A DNA stretch of 57,633 bases from Rhodoferax sp. (GCA_030682475.1 JAUXOA010000018.1:1-57633); one strand, 5' to 3'; positions 7,415 through 16,161 are shown, numbered from the stretch's first letter. Numbers and translations: made by a program. Notes: generated by a model from the sequence alone, not told the origin.

Positions 7415-9765
7415 TAGTCTTCTCTGAAACTTCGCTTTCGAGTTGCTTTGCCGCCCACCCGCCCTGCACCAGTATCGCGTGGCGGCAGGCCGGTGTGCTG
7501 GGTCAGCAAACGGCCTTCCTGCACCGGACTGCCCGAAGCCGGCCGGGCCGCCACCGTGGTGGAGTTTTTGCGCCGAGCGCTGGTGTAATTGCCATCAGTC
7601 AAGGGCTGAAATGTGGGAATCAGGTGGTGCTTGCCATTGCCGATCAGGTCCGCACGGCCCATCGCCTTCAGCGCCTCGCGCAACAAGGGCCAGTTGTTGG
7701 CGTCGTGGTAGCGCAAAAAGGCCTTGTGCAGGCGACGGCGGCGCTCGCCGCGCACGATGTCCACGGTCTCGCTGTCGCGCGTGATCTTGCGCAGCGGGTT
7801 TTTATTGGTGTGGTACATCGCCGTGGCAGTCGCCATGGGCGATGGGTAGAAGGTCTGCACCTGGTCGGCACGAAAGCCATTTTTCTTGAGCCAGAGCGCC
7901 AGGTTCATCATGTCTTCGTCGCTGGTGCCGGGGTGGGCGGCGATGAAGTACGGAACCAAAAACTGTTTCTTGCCCGCTTCAAGAGAGAACTTCTCGAACA
8001 AGGTCTTGAACTTGTCATAAGCGCCGATGCCGGGCTTCATCATCTTGGTCAGCGGCCCTGCCTGCGTGTGCTCAGGTGCAATTTTCAGGTAACCGCCGAC
8101 GTGGTGGGTCACCAGCTCCTTGACGTACTCGGGGCTTTGCAGCGCCAGGTCGTAGCGCAGGCCGGAACTGATCAAAATCTTCTTCACGCCCTTGAGTGCC
8201 CGAGCGCGGCGGTACATCTTGATCAGCGGGTTGTGGTCGGTGTTCAGATTCGGGCAGATGCCCGGATAAACACAGGAGGGCTTGCGGCAGGCCGATTCAA
8301 TCTCGGCTGACTTGCAGCCGATGCGGTACATATTGGCGGTGGGGCCGCCCAGGTCGGAGATGGTGCCGGTAAAACCTTTCACCTTGTCGCGGATCTCTTC
8401 AATTTCGCGGATCACCGAGTCTTCCGAGCGGCTCTGGATGATGCGGCCTTCATGCTCGGTGATGGAGCAGAAGGTGCAGCCGCCAAAGCAGCCGCGCATG
8501 ATGTTGATGGAAAAGCGGATCATCTCCCACGCCGGAATTTTGCTGCTGTGGTCGTGGCTGCCGTTCTCGTCCGCATAAATGGGGTGCGGGCTGCGCGCAT
8601 ACGGCAGGTCAAACACATAGTCCATCTCGGCCGTGGTCAGCGGAATCGGCGGCGGGGTGATCCAGACATCGCGTGCCAGGCGCGGATCGCCGTTACCAGC
8701 GAGACCCCCGCCATGCGCCTGCACCAGCGCACGGGCGTTGCCGGGGTTGGTCTCCAGGTGCAACACGCGGTTGGCGTGGGCATAGAGCACCGCATCGGAC
8801 TTGACCTGCTCGTAGCTGGGCAGGCGAATCACCGAACGATCACGCGGCGGCACCTTGAGCTTGCCCTTGCCATAGAGCGCGGGGTTGGGCACAAAGACAA
8901 GCGGCTCAGGGCGAACGGAAGAACCCTCTTCCTTGGCGCAGGTGGCGCCCTGCCCCGCCGCCTGCTCGCTGGTCGTCATGTAGGGGTTGACGTGAGACTC
9001 CACCCGGCCCGGCTCGTCCACGCTGGTCGAGTTGATCTCGAACCAGCCCTTGCCACTTTCGTCGTCAGAGCGGCGCACAAAAGACGTGCCGCGCACCTCG
9101 GTGATTTTCTCCACCGGCTCGCGCGCGGCCAGGCGGTGCGCGATCTCCACAATCGCGCGTTCGGCATTGCCGTACAGCAGCAGATCACACTTGGCATCGA
9201 CCACGATCGAGCGGCGCACCTTGTCCGACCAGTAATCGTAGTGCGCAATGCGACGCAGCGAGCCTTCGATGCCGCCCAGAATAATCGGCACGTCCTTGAA
9301 CGCTTCCCGGCAGCGCTGGCTGTAGACAATGGCCGCGCGGTCTGGCCGTTTGCCACCGACATCGCCGGGGGTGTAGGCGTCGTCGCTGCGGATTTTGCGG
9401 TCAGCGGTGTAACGGTTGATCATGGAATCCATATTGCCCGCCGTCACGCCCCAGAATAGATTGGGCTTGCCCAGCACTTTGAACGGATCAGCACTTTGCC
9501 AGTCAGGCTGGGCGATGATGCCGACCCTGAAACCCTGGGCCTCCAACATGCGGCCAATCACCGCCATGCCAAAACTGGGGTGGTCCACATAGGCGTCGCC
9601 CGTGACCAGAATAATGTCGCAACTGTCCCAGCCCAGTTTGTCCATCTCGGCGCGGCTCATGGGCAGGAATTTGGCCGTACCAAAGCGCGCCGCCCAGTAT
9701 TTACGGTAACTGGTCAGCGGCTTGGCGGTGCGCGCGAAAAAGGAGACGTCAACCGGGGCGTTCAT
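7411..9765 (-). CDS. ygiQ: YgiQ family (UPF0313) radical SAM protein
   Basis: This large radical S-adenosylmethionine protein has 784 residues from the ATG at 9765; its reaction is unknown. The N-terminal part starts with the family-typical run [10 protein letters not shown] and carries a B12-binding-like Rossmann region. The central radical SAM core has the cluster motif in [11 protein letters not shown] (CxxxCxxC). A basic, low-complexity tail closes the protein. The frame is open upstream to 9912, but the extra 49 residues are unlike the family and are not included. The last codons read GAC TAT TGA, and the TGA lies inside the MITE. A fragment at 46.5 kb suggests that the ancestral end was GAC TAA. 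Confidence 0.9.
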   Translation of the reverse strand: MNAPVDVSFFARTAKPLTSYRKYWAARFGTAKFLPMSRAEMDKLGWDSCDIILVTGDAYVDHPSFGMAVIGRMLEAQGFRVGIIAQPDWQSADPFKVLGKPNLFWGVTAGNMDSMINRYTADRKIRSDDAYTPGDVGGKRPDRAAIVYSQRCREAFKDVPIILGGIEGSLRRIAHYDYWSDKVRRSIVVDAKCDLLLYGNAERAIVEIAHRLAAREPVEKITEVRGTSFVRRSDDESGKGWFEINSTSVDEPGRVESHVNPYMTTSEQAAGQGATCAKEEGSSVRPEPLVFVPNPALYGKGKLKVPPRDRSVIRLPSYEQVKSDAVLYAHANRVLHLETNPGNARALVQAHGGGLAGNGDPRLARDVWITPPPIPLTTAEMDYVFDLPYARSPHPIYADENGSHDHSSKIPAWEMIRFSINIMRGCFGGCTFCSITEHEGRIIQSRSEDSVIREIEEIRDKVKGFTGTISDLGGPTANMYRIGCKSAEIESACRKPSCVYPGICPNLNTDHNPLIKMYRRARALKGVKKILISSGLRYDLALQSPEYVKELVTHHVGGYLKIAPEHTQAGPLTKMMKPGIGAYDKFKTLFEKFSLEAGKKQFLVPYFIAAHPGTSDEDMMNLALWLKKNGFRADQVQTFYPSPMATATAMYHTNKNPLRKITRDSETVDIVRGERRRRLHKAFLRYHDANNWPLLREALKAMGRADLIGNGKHHLIPTFQPLTDGNYTSARRKNSTTVAARPASGSPVQEGRLLTQHTGLPPRDTGAGRVGGKATRKRSFREDY

Positions 9766-9911
9766 GGGGTACCAATGGGGAATAGCCGACGAGTGTACGG
9801 TTTTACGCTTGGCAACGCCCCCCGAATGGGTACTTGGAGAAAGCTTGGCACGGCGGTACAGTGGCGTTCCATCGGAAAACCAATTTCTGCAAATAATGAT
9901 TGAGAACGCCA

Positions 9912-10028
9912 CCCATGCTTAATTTTTTGCCCGCGCTGTTGGTGGGCCTGATCGCCACTGCGCTGATGCTGCTCAACATGCTGTTCTGGGTGCCGATACT
10001 GCTGATTTTTGCCGTCGTGAAATTGATC
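9912..10028 (+). pseudogene. Truncated 5' copy of the acyltransferase gene
   Basis: These 117 bases repeat, with only a couple of mismatches, the first 117 bases (10709-10825) of the intact acyltransferase gene, including the CCC before the ATG. The copy starts at ATG 9915, encodes about 38 residues of the first membrane helix, then diverges and cannot continue. Since it is the copy joined to the ygiQ side, it probably marks the original position and promoter of the gene before the toxin-antitoxin pair arrived. The two copies form direct repeats around 10039-10579. Confidence 0.85.
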
Positions 10029-10038
10029 TTTGATTCAA

Positions 10039-10296
10039 TTACAGCTTTTCCTGAAGCCAGACCTTGATCAGTGATTGGTACGGCACGTCTCTGGAATTTG
10101 CTGCGGCTTTGATAGAGTCCAGCAGGTGCTGGGGTAGTCGCAGCGAAATTGTCTTTGTCGTGGGTTTTAAATTTGGCAAGGTGACTCTCTGGGCCTTTGT
10201 CCAGTCGAGGTGCTCCGTAGAGTCATGCGTTTCCCAGAAAATGCGCTCCTGCGCTTCGTTGGCAAATTTCGGAATGGCTTTAGGCTGCTTGTTCAT
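10039..10296 (-). CDS. CopG/BrnA-type antitoxin
   Basis: This 85-residue protein is the likely antitoxin of the BrnT-like toxin. The N-terminal half has the FANEAQERIFWETHDS stretch seen in the CopG-type antitoxin family. The C-terminal half (TISLRLPQHLLDSIKAAA and onward) is a ribbon-helix-helix DNA-binding fold, expected to neutralise the toxin and repress the operon. Its start lies 17 nt inside the toxin gene, giving the toxin-first overlapping order normal for brnTA. It ends shortly after the truncated acyltransferase copy. Confidence 0.85.
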   Translation of the reverse strand: MNKQPKAIPKFANEAQERIFWETHDSTEHLDWTKAQRVTLPNLKPTTKTISLRLPQHLLDSIKAAANSRDVPYQSLIKVWLQEKL

Positions 10297-10579
10297 AAAT
10301 GGCTCTCTCCTTTCGGTGCATGTCTCTGGCTGAAATAACCCGGATCAGCTTACCCGACTGCCGAAGGGTGAGCGTGATGTGCAGTGCACGACCTTCGTCA
10401 GATTTCCCTAAAGCGTGAATCCGGGGTTCTTGTTGGCTGTGCGCGCCATCTTCCAAAAGCAGCAATGGTGCGTTGAAGAAAACTTGCTCAGCTTCGGCCA
10501 TAGACACGCCATGCTTTTCATTCTTTCGGGCATTACCCTCATCCCAGTTGAATCCGGCAATCTTGTTTAGGTCAAACAT
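10280..10579 (-). CDS. brnT: BrnT family toxin
   Basis: This 99-residue type II toxin is of the BrnT (RelE-like RNase) family. It shows the family pattern FNWDEGNARKNEKHGVS at the start, an F.NAPLLL stretch in the middle, and an R...ISARDMHRKERAIYE C-terminus. It would cleave RNA and arrest growth when free of antitoxin. It is co-transcribed with, and overlaps, the antitoxin gene. The ATG is only 6 nt beyond a good -10 box, so the transcript may be leaderless. Confidence 0.88.
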   Translation of the reverse strand: MFDLNKIAGFNWDEGNARKNEKHGVSMAEAEQVFFNAPLLLLEDGAHSQQEPRIHALGKSDEGRALHITLTLRQSGKLIRVISARDMHRKERAIYEQAA

Positions 10580-10585
10580 TTTTGT

Positions 10586-10614
10586 ATATTACCATCATGT
10601 ACATTTATCTGCAA
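10586..10614 (-). promoter_or_regulatory. brnT operon promoter with ATGTACAT palindrome
   Basis: Read on the minus strand, TTGCAG (10614-10609), a 17-bp spacer and TAATAT (10591-10586) make a strong sigma70-type promoter. The spacer contains the perfect 8-bp palindrome ATGTACAT, a possible operator for the ribbon-helix-helix antitoxin. Only 6 nt separate the -10 box from the toxin ATG, so the transcript would begin at or next to the start codon. Confidence 0.6.
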
Positions 10615-10711
10615 TACTTATCATGCATTTCAGACCAGCTAGTGGTTTGTTTTTAATACATCAAAAATGCGCTATCGTCACCGAATGCCAAAAATGAACT
10701 GAAAGCGGCCC

Positions 10712-11608
10712 ATGCTTAATTTTTTGCCCGCGCTGTTGGTGGGCCTGATCGCCACTGCGCTGATGGTGCTCAACATGCTGTTCTGGGTGCCGATACTGCT
10801 GATTTTTGCCGTCGTGAAACTGATCATCCCGGTCAAGAAAATGCGAATGCTGATCGACCCGCTCCTGTTGCGCATCGCGGAAGCCTGGATTGCCGGCAAC
10901 AGTGGCTGGATGCGGCTCACCCAGCGCACCCACTGGGATGTAGAGGGCATTGAAGGATTGAACTATCGCAGTTGGTACCTGGTGAACTGCAACCACCAGT
11001 CGTGGGTCGACATTCTGGTGCTGCAGCACTTGTTCAACCGGCGCATTCCCCTGCTCAAGTTTTTTCTCAAGCAACAACTGATCCGGGTGCCCGTCATGGG
11101 ACTGGCCTGGTGGGCGCTGGATTTTCCGTTCATGCGCCGCCACAGCGAAGAGTTCCTGAAAAAACACCCTGAGATGCGGGGCAAGGACCAGGAAACCACG
11201 CGCCAGGCCTGCGAAAAATTTGCGCTGATTCCCACCAGTGTGATGAATTTTCTGGAAGGCACACGCTTTACCCCGGCCAAACACCAGCGGCAACAATCAC
11301 CCTACAAACATCTGCTCAAGCCCAAGGCCGGTGGCATGGCGCTGGCACTGAACGCGATGGGGACCAAGTTCCAGGCGATTCTCGATGTGACCATTGTTTA
11401 CCCGGACGGTGCACCCGATTTTTGGCAGTTCCTCACCGGCAAACTCAAGCGCGTCATTGTTCGGGTGCGCCCGCTGCCGGTGCCGCAGCACCTGGTGCAG
11501 GGCGACTACGCGGCTGACCCGGCAGTACGCGAGGCATACCAGAAATGGGTGCATCAGATGTGGCTCGACAAAGATGCGCAAATTGAGTCACTGTTGAAAG
11601 TTCCGTAA
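10712..11608 (+). CDS. 1-acyl-sn-glycerol-3-phosphate acyltransferase-like protein (YihG type)
   Basis: This membrane-associated acyltransferase has 298 residues and is probably of the PlsC/YihG group that acylates lysophosphatidic acid in phospholipid synthesis. An N-terminal hydrophobic segment (about 5-45) is followed by the catalytic H(x4)D motif in NHQSWVD (about residue 93) and the later block LEGTRFTP (about 182). The first 117 bases also exist as a truncated direct copy at 9912. The gene's current upstream region (10615-10711) therefore belongs to the inserted toxin-antitoxin segment rather than to its original promoter. No strong promoter was identified there. Confidence 0.88.
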   Translation: MLNFLPALLVGLIATALMVLNMLFWVPILLIFAVVKLIIPVKKMRMLIDPLLLRIAEAWIAGNSGWMRLTQRTHWDVEGIEGLNYRSWYLVNCNHQSWVDILVLQHLFNRRIPLLKFFLKQQLIRVPVMGLAWWALDFPFMRRHSEEFLKKHPEMRGKDQETTRQACEKFALIPTSVMNFLEGTRFTPAKHQRQQSPYKHLLKPKAGGMALALNAMGTKFQAILDVTIVYPDGAPDFWQFLTGKLKRVIVRVRPLPVPQHLVQGDYAADPAVREAYQKWVHQMWLDKDAQIESLLKVP

Positions 11609-11614
11609 TTCGTG

Positions 11615-11739
11615 GTGCCTCCCCGATAATGGACTGATGACGAAACCTGCTACGCCAGCGCCCGGCCCGACCCGCCCGACCAAGCGAGCGAGCGCCCCGA
11701 ATCCTTGCGTGACCTGTTTTGGTCATTTACCTGGTTGGC
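11615..11739 (+). pseudogene. Truncated, frameshifted 5' copy of the chromate transporter gene chrA
   Basis: From GTGCCTCCCCGATAATGG onward this stretch matches the upstream edge and first codons of the chromate transporter gene at 57169-57023, read on the minus strand. The ATG is at 11637. A divergent, shortened segment follows the first ten codons, then the match resumes with the bases for ESLRDLFWSFTWLA but out of frame. It ends at GGTTGGC, and the 12-mer GGTTGGCACAGC is then repeated once. It lies 6 bases after the acyltransferase stop, so chrA probably once followed the acyltransferase directly. Confidence 0.85.
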
Positions 11740-11758
11740 ACAGCGTGGTTGGCACAGC

Positions 11759-11787
11759 TTGACATGTTGTAATCGTTCGATTACGAT
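11759..11787 (+). promoter_or_regulatory. higBA-like promoter with palindromic operator
   Basis: TTGACA (11759-11764), a 17-bp spacer and TACGAT (11782-11787) form a strong promoter. A perfect inverted repeat, GTAATCG-TT-CGATTAC (11769-11784), covers the spacer and the first bases of the -10 box, ideally placed for autorepression by the helix-turn-helix antitoxin. The toxin ATG starts 7 nt after the -10 box, so the mRNA would be leaderless. Confidence 0.7.
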
Positions 11788-11793
11788 TGCCTT

Positions 11794-12090
11794 ATGTTCT
11801 CAATCAGGCGAACCGACGAATTCAACGCATGGTTGCACGGTATCAAGGATGGCATGACGCATCGCCGCCTGCTGGGTCGATTGCGTAAAGCCGCGCTGGG
11901 CAATGTGGGCGATGTCAAACCGGTCGGCGAAGGCGTGTTTGAGATGCGCGAGCATTTTGGTCCGGGCTGGCGCATGTACTACGTGCAACGCGGAGCCGTG
12001 TTGATTGTGATGCTCGGCGGTGGCGACAAATCAACGCAGACCGCCGATATTGCCAAGGCCGTGAAACTGGCGGCCACCATCGAGGAGTGA
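11794..12090 (+). CDS. RelE/HigB-type addiction module killer protein
   Basis: This 98-residue type II toxin is of the Gp49/HigB-like branch of the RelE superfamily (addiction module killer protein). It opens with a RRTDEFNAWL motif and has a basic core (RRLLGRLRKAALGNVGDVKPVGEGVFEMR). The family-typical end follows: GPGWRMYYVQRG and LLGGGDKSTQ-like residues (actual MLGGGDKSTQ). It should act as an mRNA interferase. It begins next to its promoter without a ribosome binding site and is followed after 3 nt by the antitoxin gene, the toxin-first order of higBA. Confidence 0.88.
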   Translation: MFSIRRTDEFNAWLHGIKDGMTHRRLLGRLRKAALGNVGDVKPVGEGVFEMREHFGPGWRMYYVQRGAVLIVMLGGGDKSTQTADIAKAVKLAATIEE

Positions 12091-12093
12091 TTC

Positions 12094-12396
12094 ATGAGCA
12101 AAAAAATTCGCATTTCCGATCTACCCGAATTGGATTTTTCCGAGCATCTTGATAGCGAACAGGCGGTCGCCGAATACCTGACCGTGATTCTTGAGGAAAA
12201 CGATCCTGCCTTGCTGGCGGCAGCGCTGGGTGACATCGCGCGCGCGCGCGGCATGAGCGAGATTGCCAAGGCATCCGGCATCACCCGCGAGGCGCTGTAC
12301 AAGGCATTGCGCCCAGATGCACAACCGCGCTTCGATACCGTCAACCGCGTGTGCGCGGCGCTCGGCGTCAAGTTGGTGGCGCAGGCCGTGGGGTAA
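12094..12396 (+). CDS. HigA-like addiction module antidote protein
   Basis: This 100-residue antitoxin has a helix-turn-helix domain in its C-terminal half (GMSEIAKASGITREALYKAL) and the family-typical N-terminal stretch with LDSEQAVAEYL. It would bind and inhibit the preceding killer protein and repress the promoter at 11759. The ATG follows the toxin stop by 3 nt, so the two are translationally coupled. Confidence 0.9.
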   Translation: MSKKIRISDLPELDFSEHLDSEQAVAEYLTVILEENDPALLAAALGDIARARGMSEIAKASGITREALYKALRPDAQPRFDTVNRVCAALGVKLVAQAVG

Positions 12397-12904
12397 AAGG
12401 GGTCTGACCCTGAAGGAATTAAACGTAATGCGGCCATGCCTCGCAGGGATTTTTGGCTGTATCCGCTGCAGAAGAGATCGCTGGCGCATCGCGTTGACCC
12501 TGACGCAAAGGGCTGTCGAGGAGCTGATGTGATTGCGATCTTTGGCGGACCTGGACCGCCAGCCAATTACCCAAAGCAACAGCGTGTGGGTATTCGTCAA
12601 ATTTGACTATCGGCTGGTCGGGTTTCGACCAAGTGTTGACGGTCGGCCTGTGCTCTCCATTGCAGTCATTCACCTGGTGCGCAAATCGTCAGCAGCAATT
12701 CGGCGGGTCGAAGACCAGCGCTCCGTATAGCCGTCAGAATAGCAGGGGCGGCTGAAGTTCGTCGTGGCCCACCGGTTGGGCAGTACGATACGCCACACCA
12801 GTCATTCAACTGTTGACGGTTTCTATCTCGTCGCCATTGGCGTTTCAAAGCTTCGCACTTCTTAGCGAGCCGCATATGAAGACTTCATGAGGACAAATTG
12901 CACA
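12397..12904. other. Gene-poor accessory spacer with a REP-like palindrome
   Basis: About 500 bases without a convincing gene. It begins with the palindrome GGGTCTGACCC (12400-12410), a motif often seen in REP/RAYT-associated repeats. The small open frames within are not protein-like. The stretch looks like degraded mobile DNA. Near its end a GAGGA motif at 12889-12893 could serve the NTPase start at 12905. Confidence 0.4.
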
Positions 12905-14623
12905 ATGACCGACACCTACACCCGCGTTAAGAGCAGTCTACTTGTGCTCCTGCGTGATACAGACCAGAAGGTGATTGCGCTGAAGGGGAAGTGGGGTACT
13001 GGAAAGACGTATCTTTGGCGCGCCGTCGCAACTGAGATGTACGGGGACGGGAAGGCATCCGAACAACCGATCTACGTTTCATTGTTCGGCGCAAAAACAA
13101 TCGCTGACCTGAAGTTACGCATCCTACAAAACGCGTATCTGAAGGATGCATCAACGACACAGAAGTGGATGAAAACGTCTGGCGGGTTTGCGAAACAGGT
13201 TCTACAAAAATTCACTGGCTATTCCGTAGAGGATGCAGCCCTTCTTTGGCTTTCGGAGCTGGTATCGGGTCGACTGATCGTCATCGACGACATCGAACGC
13301 AAGCATAAGTCGCTTGACATTGATGAGTTTCTTGGCCTGCTCGATGAATACACCGAGACCCATAAAACTCGATTCGTTATCCTTCTGAATACCGACAAAC
13401 TAAACGACATTGACATGTGGAACATGCTCCACGAAAAAGTCATTGCTGTGGAGGTCGTTCTGGAGCCAACTCCCACCGAATCCTTCGATGTGGCAGCGCA
13501 CGGCATGAACAGCCCATATTTGCCCAACGTCCGCGCGGCGGTCGCAGCACTAAAGATCAACAACATTCGCGTCATCAAGCGAGTGCTGACCACGATTCAA
13601 CGCATCGCCGACGCCACTGGCGGTTGCGGCACATTCTCAATGTCCCGCTGGATACCTAGCACAGTGCTATTGACTGCATCGCACTATAAGGCGGTCGATA
13701 GTGCCCCACCGTTTGAATACATCAAATCGTTCAACTCATACAAACGTATGTTCGAGAAGGACAACGAAGAACGTGATTCGAAAGAAGTGGAATGGGACGC
13801 CTTACTTGAGCAGTTGGGCATCCACAGTGCTGATGACTATGAAGTAATTCTTCAAGAATATTTGCGAGCTGGAATGCTTGACGTTGATCGGTTGAAAAAA
13901 CTGTTCGAAAAGTATGAGAAGGAAGCCATTCATGCCGTAGCAACTAAACAGCGCCAAGACTTTTTCGAAGCTGTCTGGTGGGATCCACACCTGAGTAAAG
14001 CTGAGCTTCTCACCACGGCACGCGCCCTGCGCCCAACGATTGGGCAACTGGATCCGGGCGCAATCACCGACATAGTTTCCGTCGTTGAAGACCTCGGTGA
14101 TTCTGCTCTGGCAAAAGAGTTTCTTGATGCATGGCTGCTCTCTATCGATACACGTCCTGAGTACCAAAATCTTGAAGAAAGGATTTTTGAGGATTCATAT
14201 CGTAAATTTCATCCCGAAGTCATTGGAAAGATGAATGCGATGCGAGATAAGCAGCATCCAACCCTGACGGTTATTGAGACGGCTGAACGCATTGTTAAGA
14301 ATTCCGGTTGGGGCGATCGTGAACGGATTGCGCTTCGGAATTCGACTGTTAAGGACTACGAAGATGCGTTTCTGGAAATCAGAGGCGTTACGCTACGCCG
14401 ATTCCTTTCTGAAAATATTAAGTGGGTGCGCAGCGGGCCGTATGACGAGAACTTCAGACATGCAGCAGAGAATTTCGTTGCGGCGTCGGTCAATATCTGC
14501 TCGGCTGATCCAGGCGGTCGACTTTCTCAGATGATCCGAGATGGGTTTCGAGCAAACGGCATAGACGCAAAGTTGAATCCTTCCGTAATCACCGGTGTGC
14601 CCCTACCCACAGCGGACGCTTGA
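12905..14623 (+). CDS. KAP-like P-loop NTPase
   Basis: This 572-residue cytoplasmic P-loop NTPase resembles the KAP group. Walker A is GKWGTGKT (28-35). Walker B is LIVIDDIE (124-131), and the downstream strand FVILLNTDKL is consistent with a sensor-1 region. The C-terminal two thirds are helical, with no domain I recognise and no membrane segments. An ATG at 12887 would add six residues; GAGGA upstream favours 12905. GC content is clearly lower than in the housekeeping genes, and the gene lies between toxin-antitoxin modules and an IS. Related NTPases include phage-exclusion proteins such as PifA, so a defence role is plausible but inferred from context only. Confidence 0.75.
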   Translation: MTDTYTRVKSSLLVLLRDTDQKVIALKGKWGTGKTYLWRAVATEMYGDGKASEQPIYVSLFGAKTIADLKLRILQNAYLKDASTTQKWMKTSGGFAKQVLQKFTGYSVEDAALLWLSELVSGRLIVIDDIERKHKSLDIDEFLGLLDEYTETHKTRFVILLNTDKLNDIDMWNMLHEKVIAVEVVLEPTPTESFDVAAHGMNSPYLPNVRAAVAALKINNIRVIKRVLTTIQRIADATGGCGTFSMSRWIPSTVLLTASHYKAVDSAPPFEYIKSFNSYKRMFEKDNEERDSKEVEWDALLEQLGIHSADDYEVILQEYLRAGMLDVDRLKKLFEKYEKEAIHAVATKQRQDFFEAVWWDPHLSKAELLTTARALRPTIGQLDPGAITDIVSVVEDLGDSALAKEFLDAWLLSIDTRPEYQNLEERIFEDSYRKFHPEVIGKMNAMRDKQHPTLTVIETAERIVKNSGWGDRERIALRNSTVKDYEDAFLEIRGVTLRRFLSENIKWVRSGPYDENFRHAAENFVAASVNICSADPGGRLSQMIRDGFRANGIDAKLNPSVITGVPLPTADA

Positions 14624-14751
14624 AAAGTCAACGATGCGGAATGCTGACGGATCAAACCACGCTCCACGGCGTTGGGCCTATCGTCAAGGCCCGCTGACCT
14701 GCCCCCAATCCCCGTACCAATCAATTTTCCAGAAGCCCGAAGTTTGCAAGC

Positions 14752-15656
14752 TTACTTGATGGTTTCCTGATTGCTGGGTGTTCGCGCTGAATCGCCAGTT
14801 AACTGGCGATTCAGCGCAGCGAATTGGGCGGGCGGTATCCCCCCGATGCTGCTGTGCGGTCTGATCTCGTTGTAGTCCTTTCTCCATTGGTGGATTGTCT
14901 GGCGTGCCTGCTCCAGTGATTCAAACCAGTTCTCGTCCAGGCATTCGTCCCTGAAGGTGCCATTGAAACTCTCGATGTAGGCGTTTTGTGTCGGGCTGCC
15001 TGGCTGGATCAGCAGGTGTTCAACACCATGTTTTTGTGCCCAGGTCATAAAAGCCCGGCTGATGAATTCCGGCCCGTTGTCCGTCCTGACTGCCTGTGGG
15101 TAGCCCCTGAACTGGGCCACCCTGTCCAACAGGCGCGTGACGTAATGGCCGCCGATACCAAAGTCCGCCGTGATATCCACACACTCGTGGCTGAAGTCGT
15201 CAGCCACCGTCAGACATTTGATGCGCCTGGCAATGGCACCCGGCCGGGCAATGGCATCACTGACGAAGTCCATGCTCCAGGTCTGGTTGATGGCGCTGGC
15301 GGCCACTAGCGGCACGCGCACCCCGACGCGTTTGGTCTTCTTGCGTTTCCTGATGGCCAATCCCTCCTGGCTGTAGAGCCGGTAAACACGCTTGTGGTTG
15401 ATACCGGGGTATTCGGGGCGCAGCACGTCGTGAATCATGCGGTAGCCCCAACGCCTGCGCTCATGCGCGGTTTGCACGATCCGACCCAGCAATTCCTGGT
15501 TCAAGGTACTGGGCACGATGGGATGGCGGTAACTGTCTCGGCTTAGCCCCACAAGGGCGCAGGCGTGGCGTTCAGAAAGCTTGTGTTGGCTCACCATGCT
15601 GCTGATCGCCAGGCGTTTGTCTTGTGGGGCTAGCGCTTTGTGCCAAAGACGCTTTT
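14752..15656 (-). CDS. IS3-family transposase OrfB (made by -1 frameshift)
   Basis: This is the catalytic half of the transposase. It has an HTH_21-like segment followed by a retroviral-integrase-type DDE domain. The first Asp is in WSMDFVSDA, the second in RTDNGPEF, and the Glu in NAYIESFNGTFRDE. The open frame extends to 15777, but upstream of about 15656 it only shadows orfA. The likely slippery site is the A4 run (TTTT on the plus strand, 15653-15656) in a CTCAAAAGC context. There orfA shifts -1 into the orfB frame, which continues KRLWHKALAP. The domain is complete, so the element may be active. Confidence 0.9.
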
Positions 15657-15905
15657 GAGGGCATGGATGTCCAGGTGCGCCTCGGCCAGCAGCCGCTTGA
15701 GTTTGCCGTTCTCCAGCTCCAACTCGCGCAGCCTCTTGGCCTCGCTGACGTCCATGCCGCCGTACTTGGCGCGCCACTTGTAGAAGCTGGCATCACTGAA
15801 GCCGTGTTTGCGGCCAAGCTCTTTGACTGGCATGCCGGCCTCGGCCTGCCTCAAAAAGCCAATGATTTGCTCTTCGCTGTATTTGCTGGTTCTCATATCC
15901 GTCAT
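15630..15905 (-). CDS. IS3-family transposase OrfA
   Basis: This 91-residue protein carries a helix-turn-helix (EEQIIGFLRQAEAG to GFSDASFYKWRAKYGG) for binding the IS ends. A leucine-rich coiled coil (LRELELENGKLKRLLAEAH) serves multimerisation. It is translated alone or as an OrfAB fusion through the frameshift near 15655. The same first 23 codons occur in the second IS copy at 57564. Confidence 0.92.
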   Translation of the reverse strand: MTDMRTSKYSEEQIIGFLRQAEAGMPVKELGRKHGFSDASFYKWRAKYGGMDVSEAKRLRELELENGKLKRLLAEAHLDIHALKSVFGTKR

Positions 15906-15964
15906 TCTCCTGGTTGACGGACTTCCTGGAATTTACGATGGTATGGCTGGGAGGGGGCAGGTCA

Positions 15965-16161
15965 ACTTCACTGTCACGCGTGAAGACATACGACAAGACT
16001 ATGGTGAAGCGCGCCTCGTCTGTTTCGGCCTGTTGGCTGGAGAAGTGGTTGTGATGGTTTACACGGAACGCCCGAGAGGGCCTCACGTGATCTCACTGCG
16101 AAAGGCAGAAAAACATGAAACTCGCTACTACCGCCAAGTTGCCAAAGAAAACCTCGACTAA
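15965..16161 (+). pseudogene. BrnT toxin, 3' fragment cut by the IS
   Basis: These bases encode the last 65 or so residues of a BrnT toxin: REDIRQDYGEARLVCFG, an MVYTERPRG stretch and the ISLRKAEKHETRYY end. The N-terminal third, about 30 residues, is missing because the IS end lies directly upstream. The open frame continuing into the IS is not a real N-terminus. The missing part may lie beyond the second IS copy, outside the window. Confidence 0.85.

Larger units (their letters stand above)
14695..15964 (-). mobile_element. IS3-family insertion sequence, complete copy (1270 bp)
   Basis: The element is bounded by inverted ends beginning TGACCTGCCCCC. It carries orfA and orfB on the minus strand with the -1 frameshift arrangement of the IS3 family, most like the IS407 group. 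Flanking tetranucleotides are CCGC on the left and ACTT on the right, so this copy has no target duplication. The reverse complement of CCGC (GCGG) does flank the other copy at 57501-57504. The right flank cuts a brnT gene. Both facts point to recombination between the two copies. Confidence 0.9.

Noticed and set aside
8452..9459. 335-codon open frame antisense to ygiQ
   Set aside because: It is a shadow frame; the radical SAM motif and family pattern are on the minus strand.
12400..12904. RAYT transposase remnant
   Set aside because: Only the short palindrome is present; no translated segment matches a REP-associated transposase convincingly.
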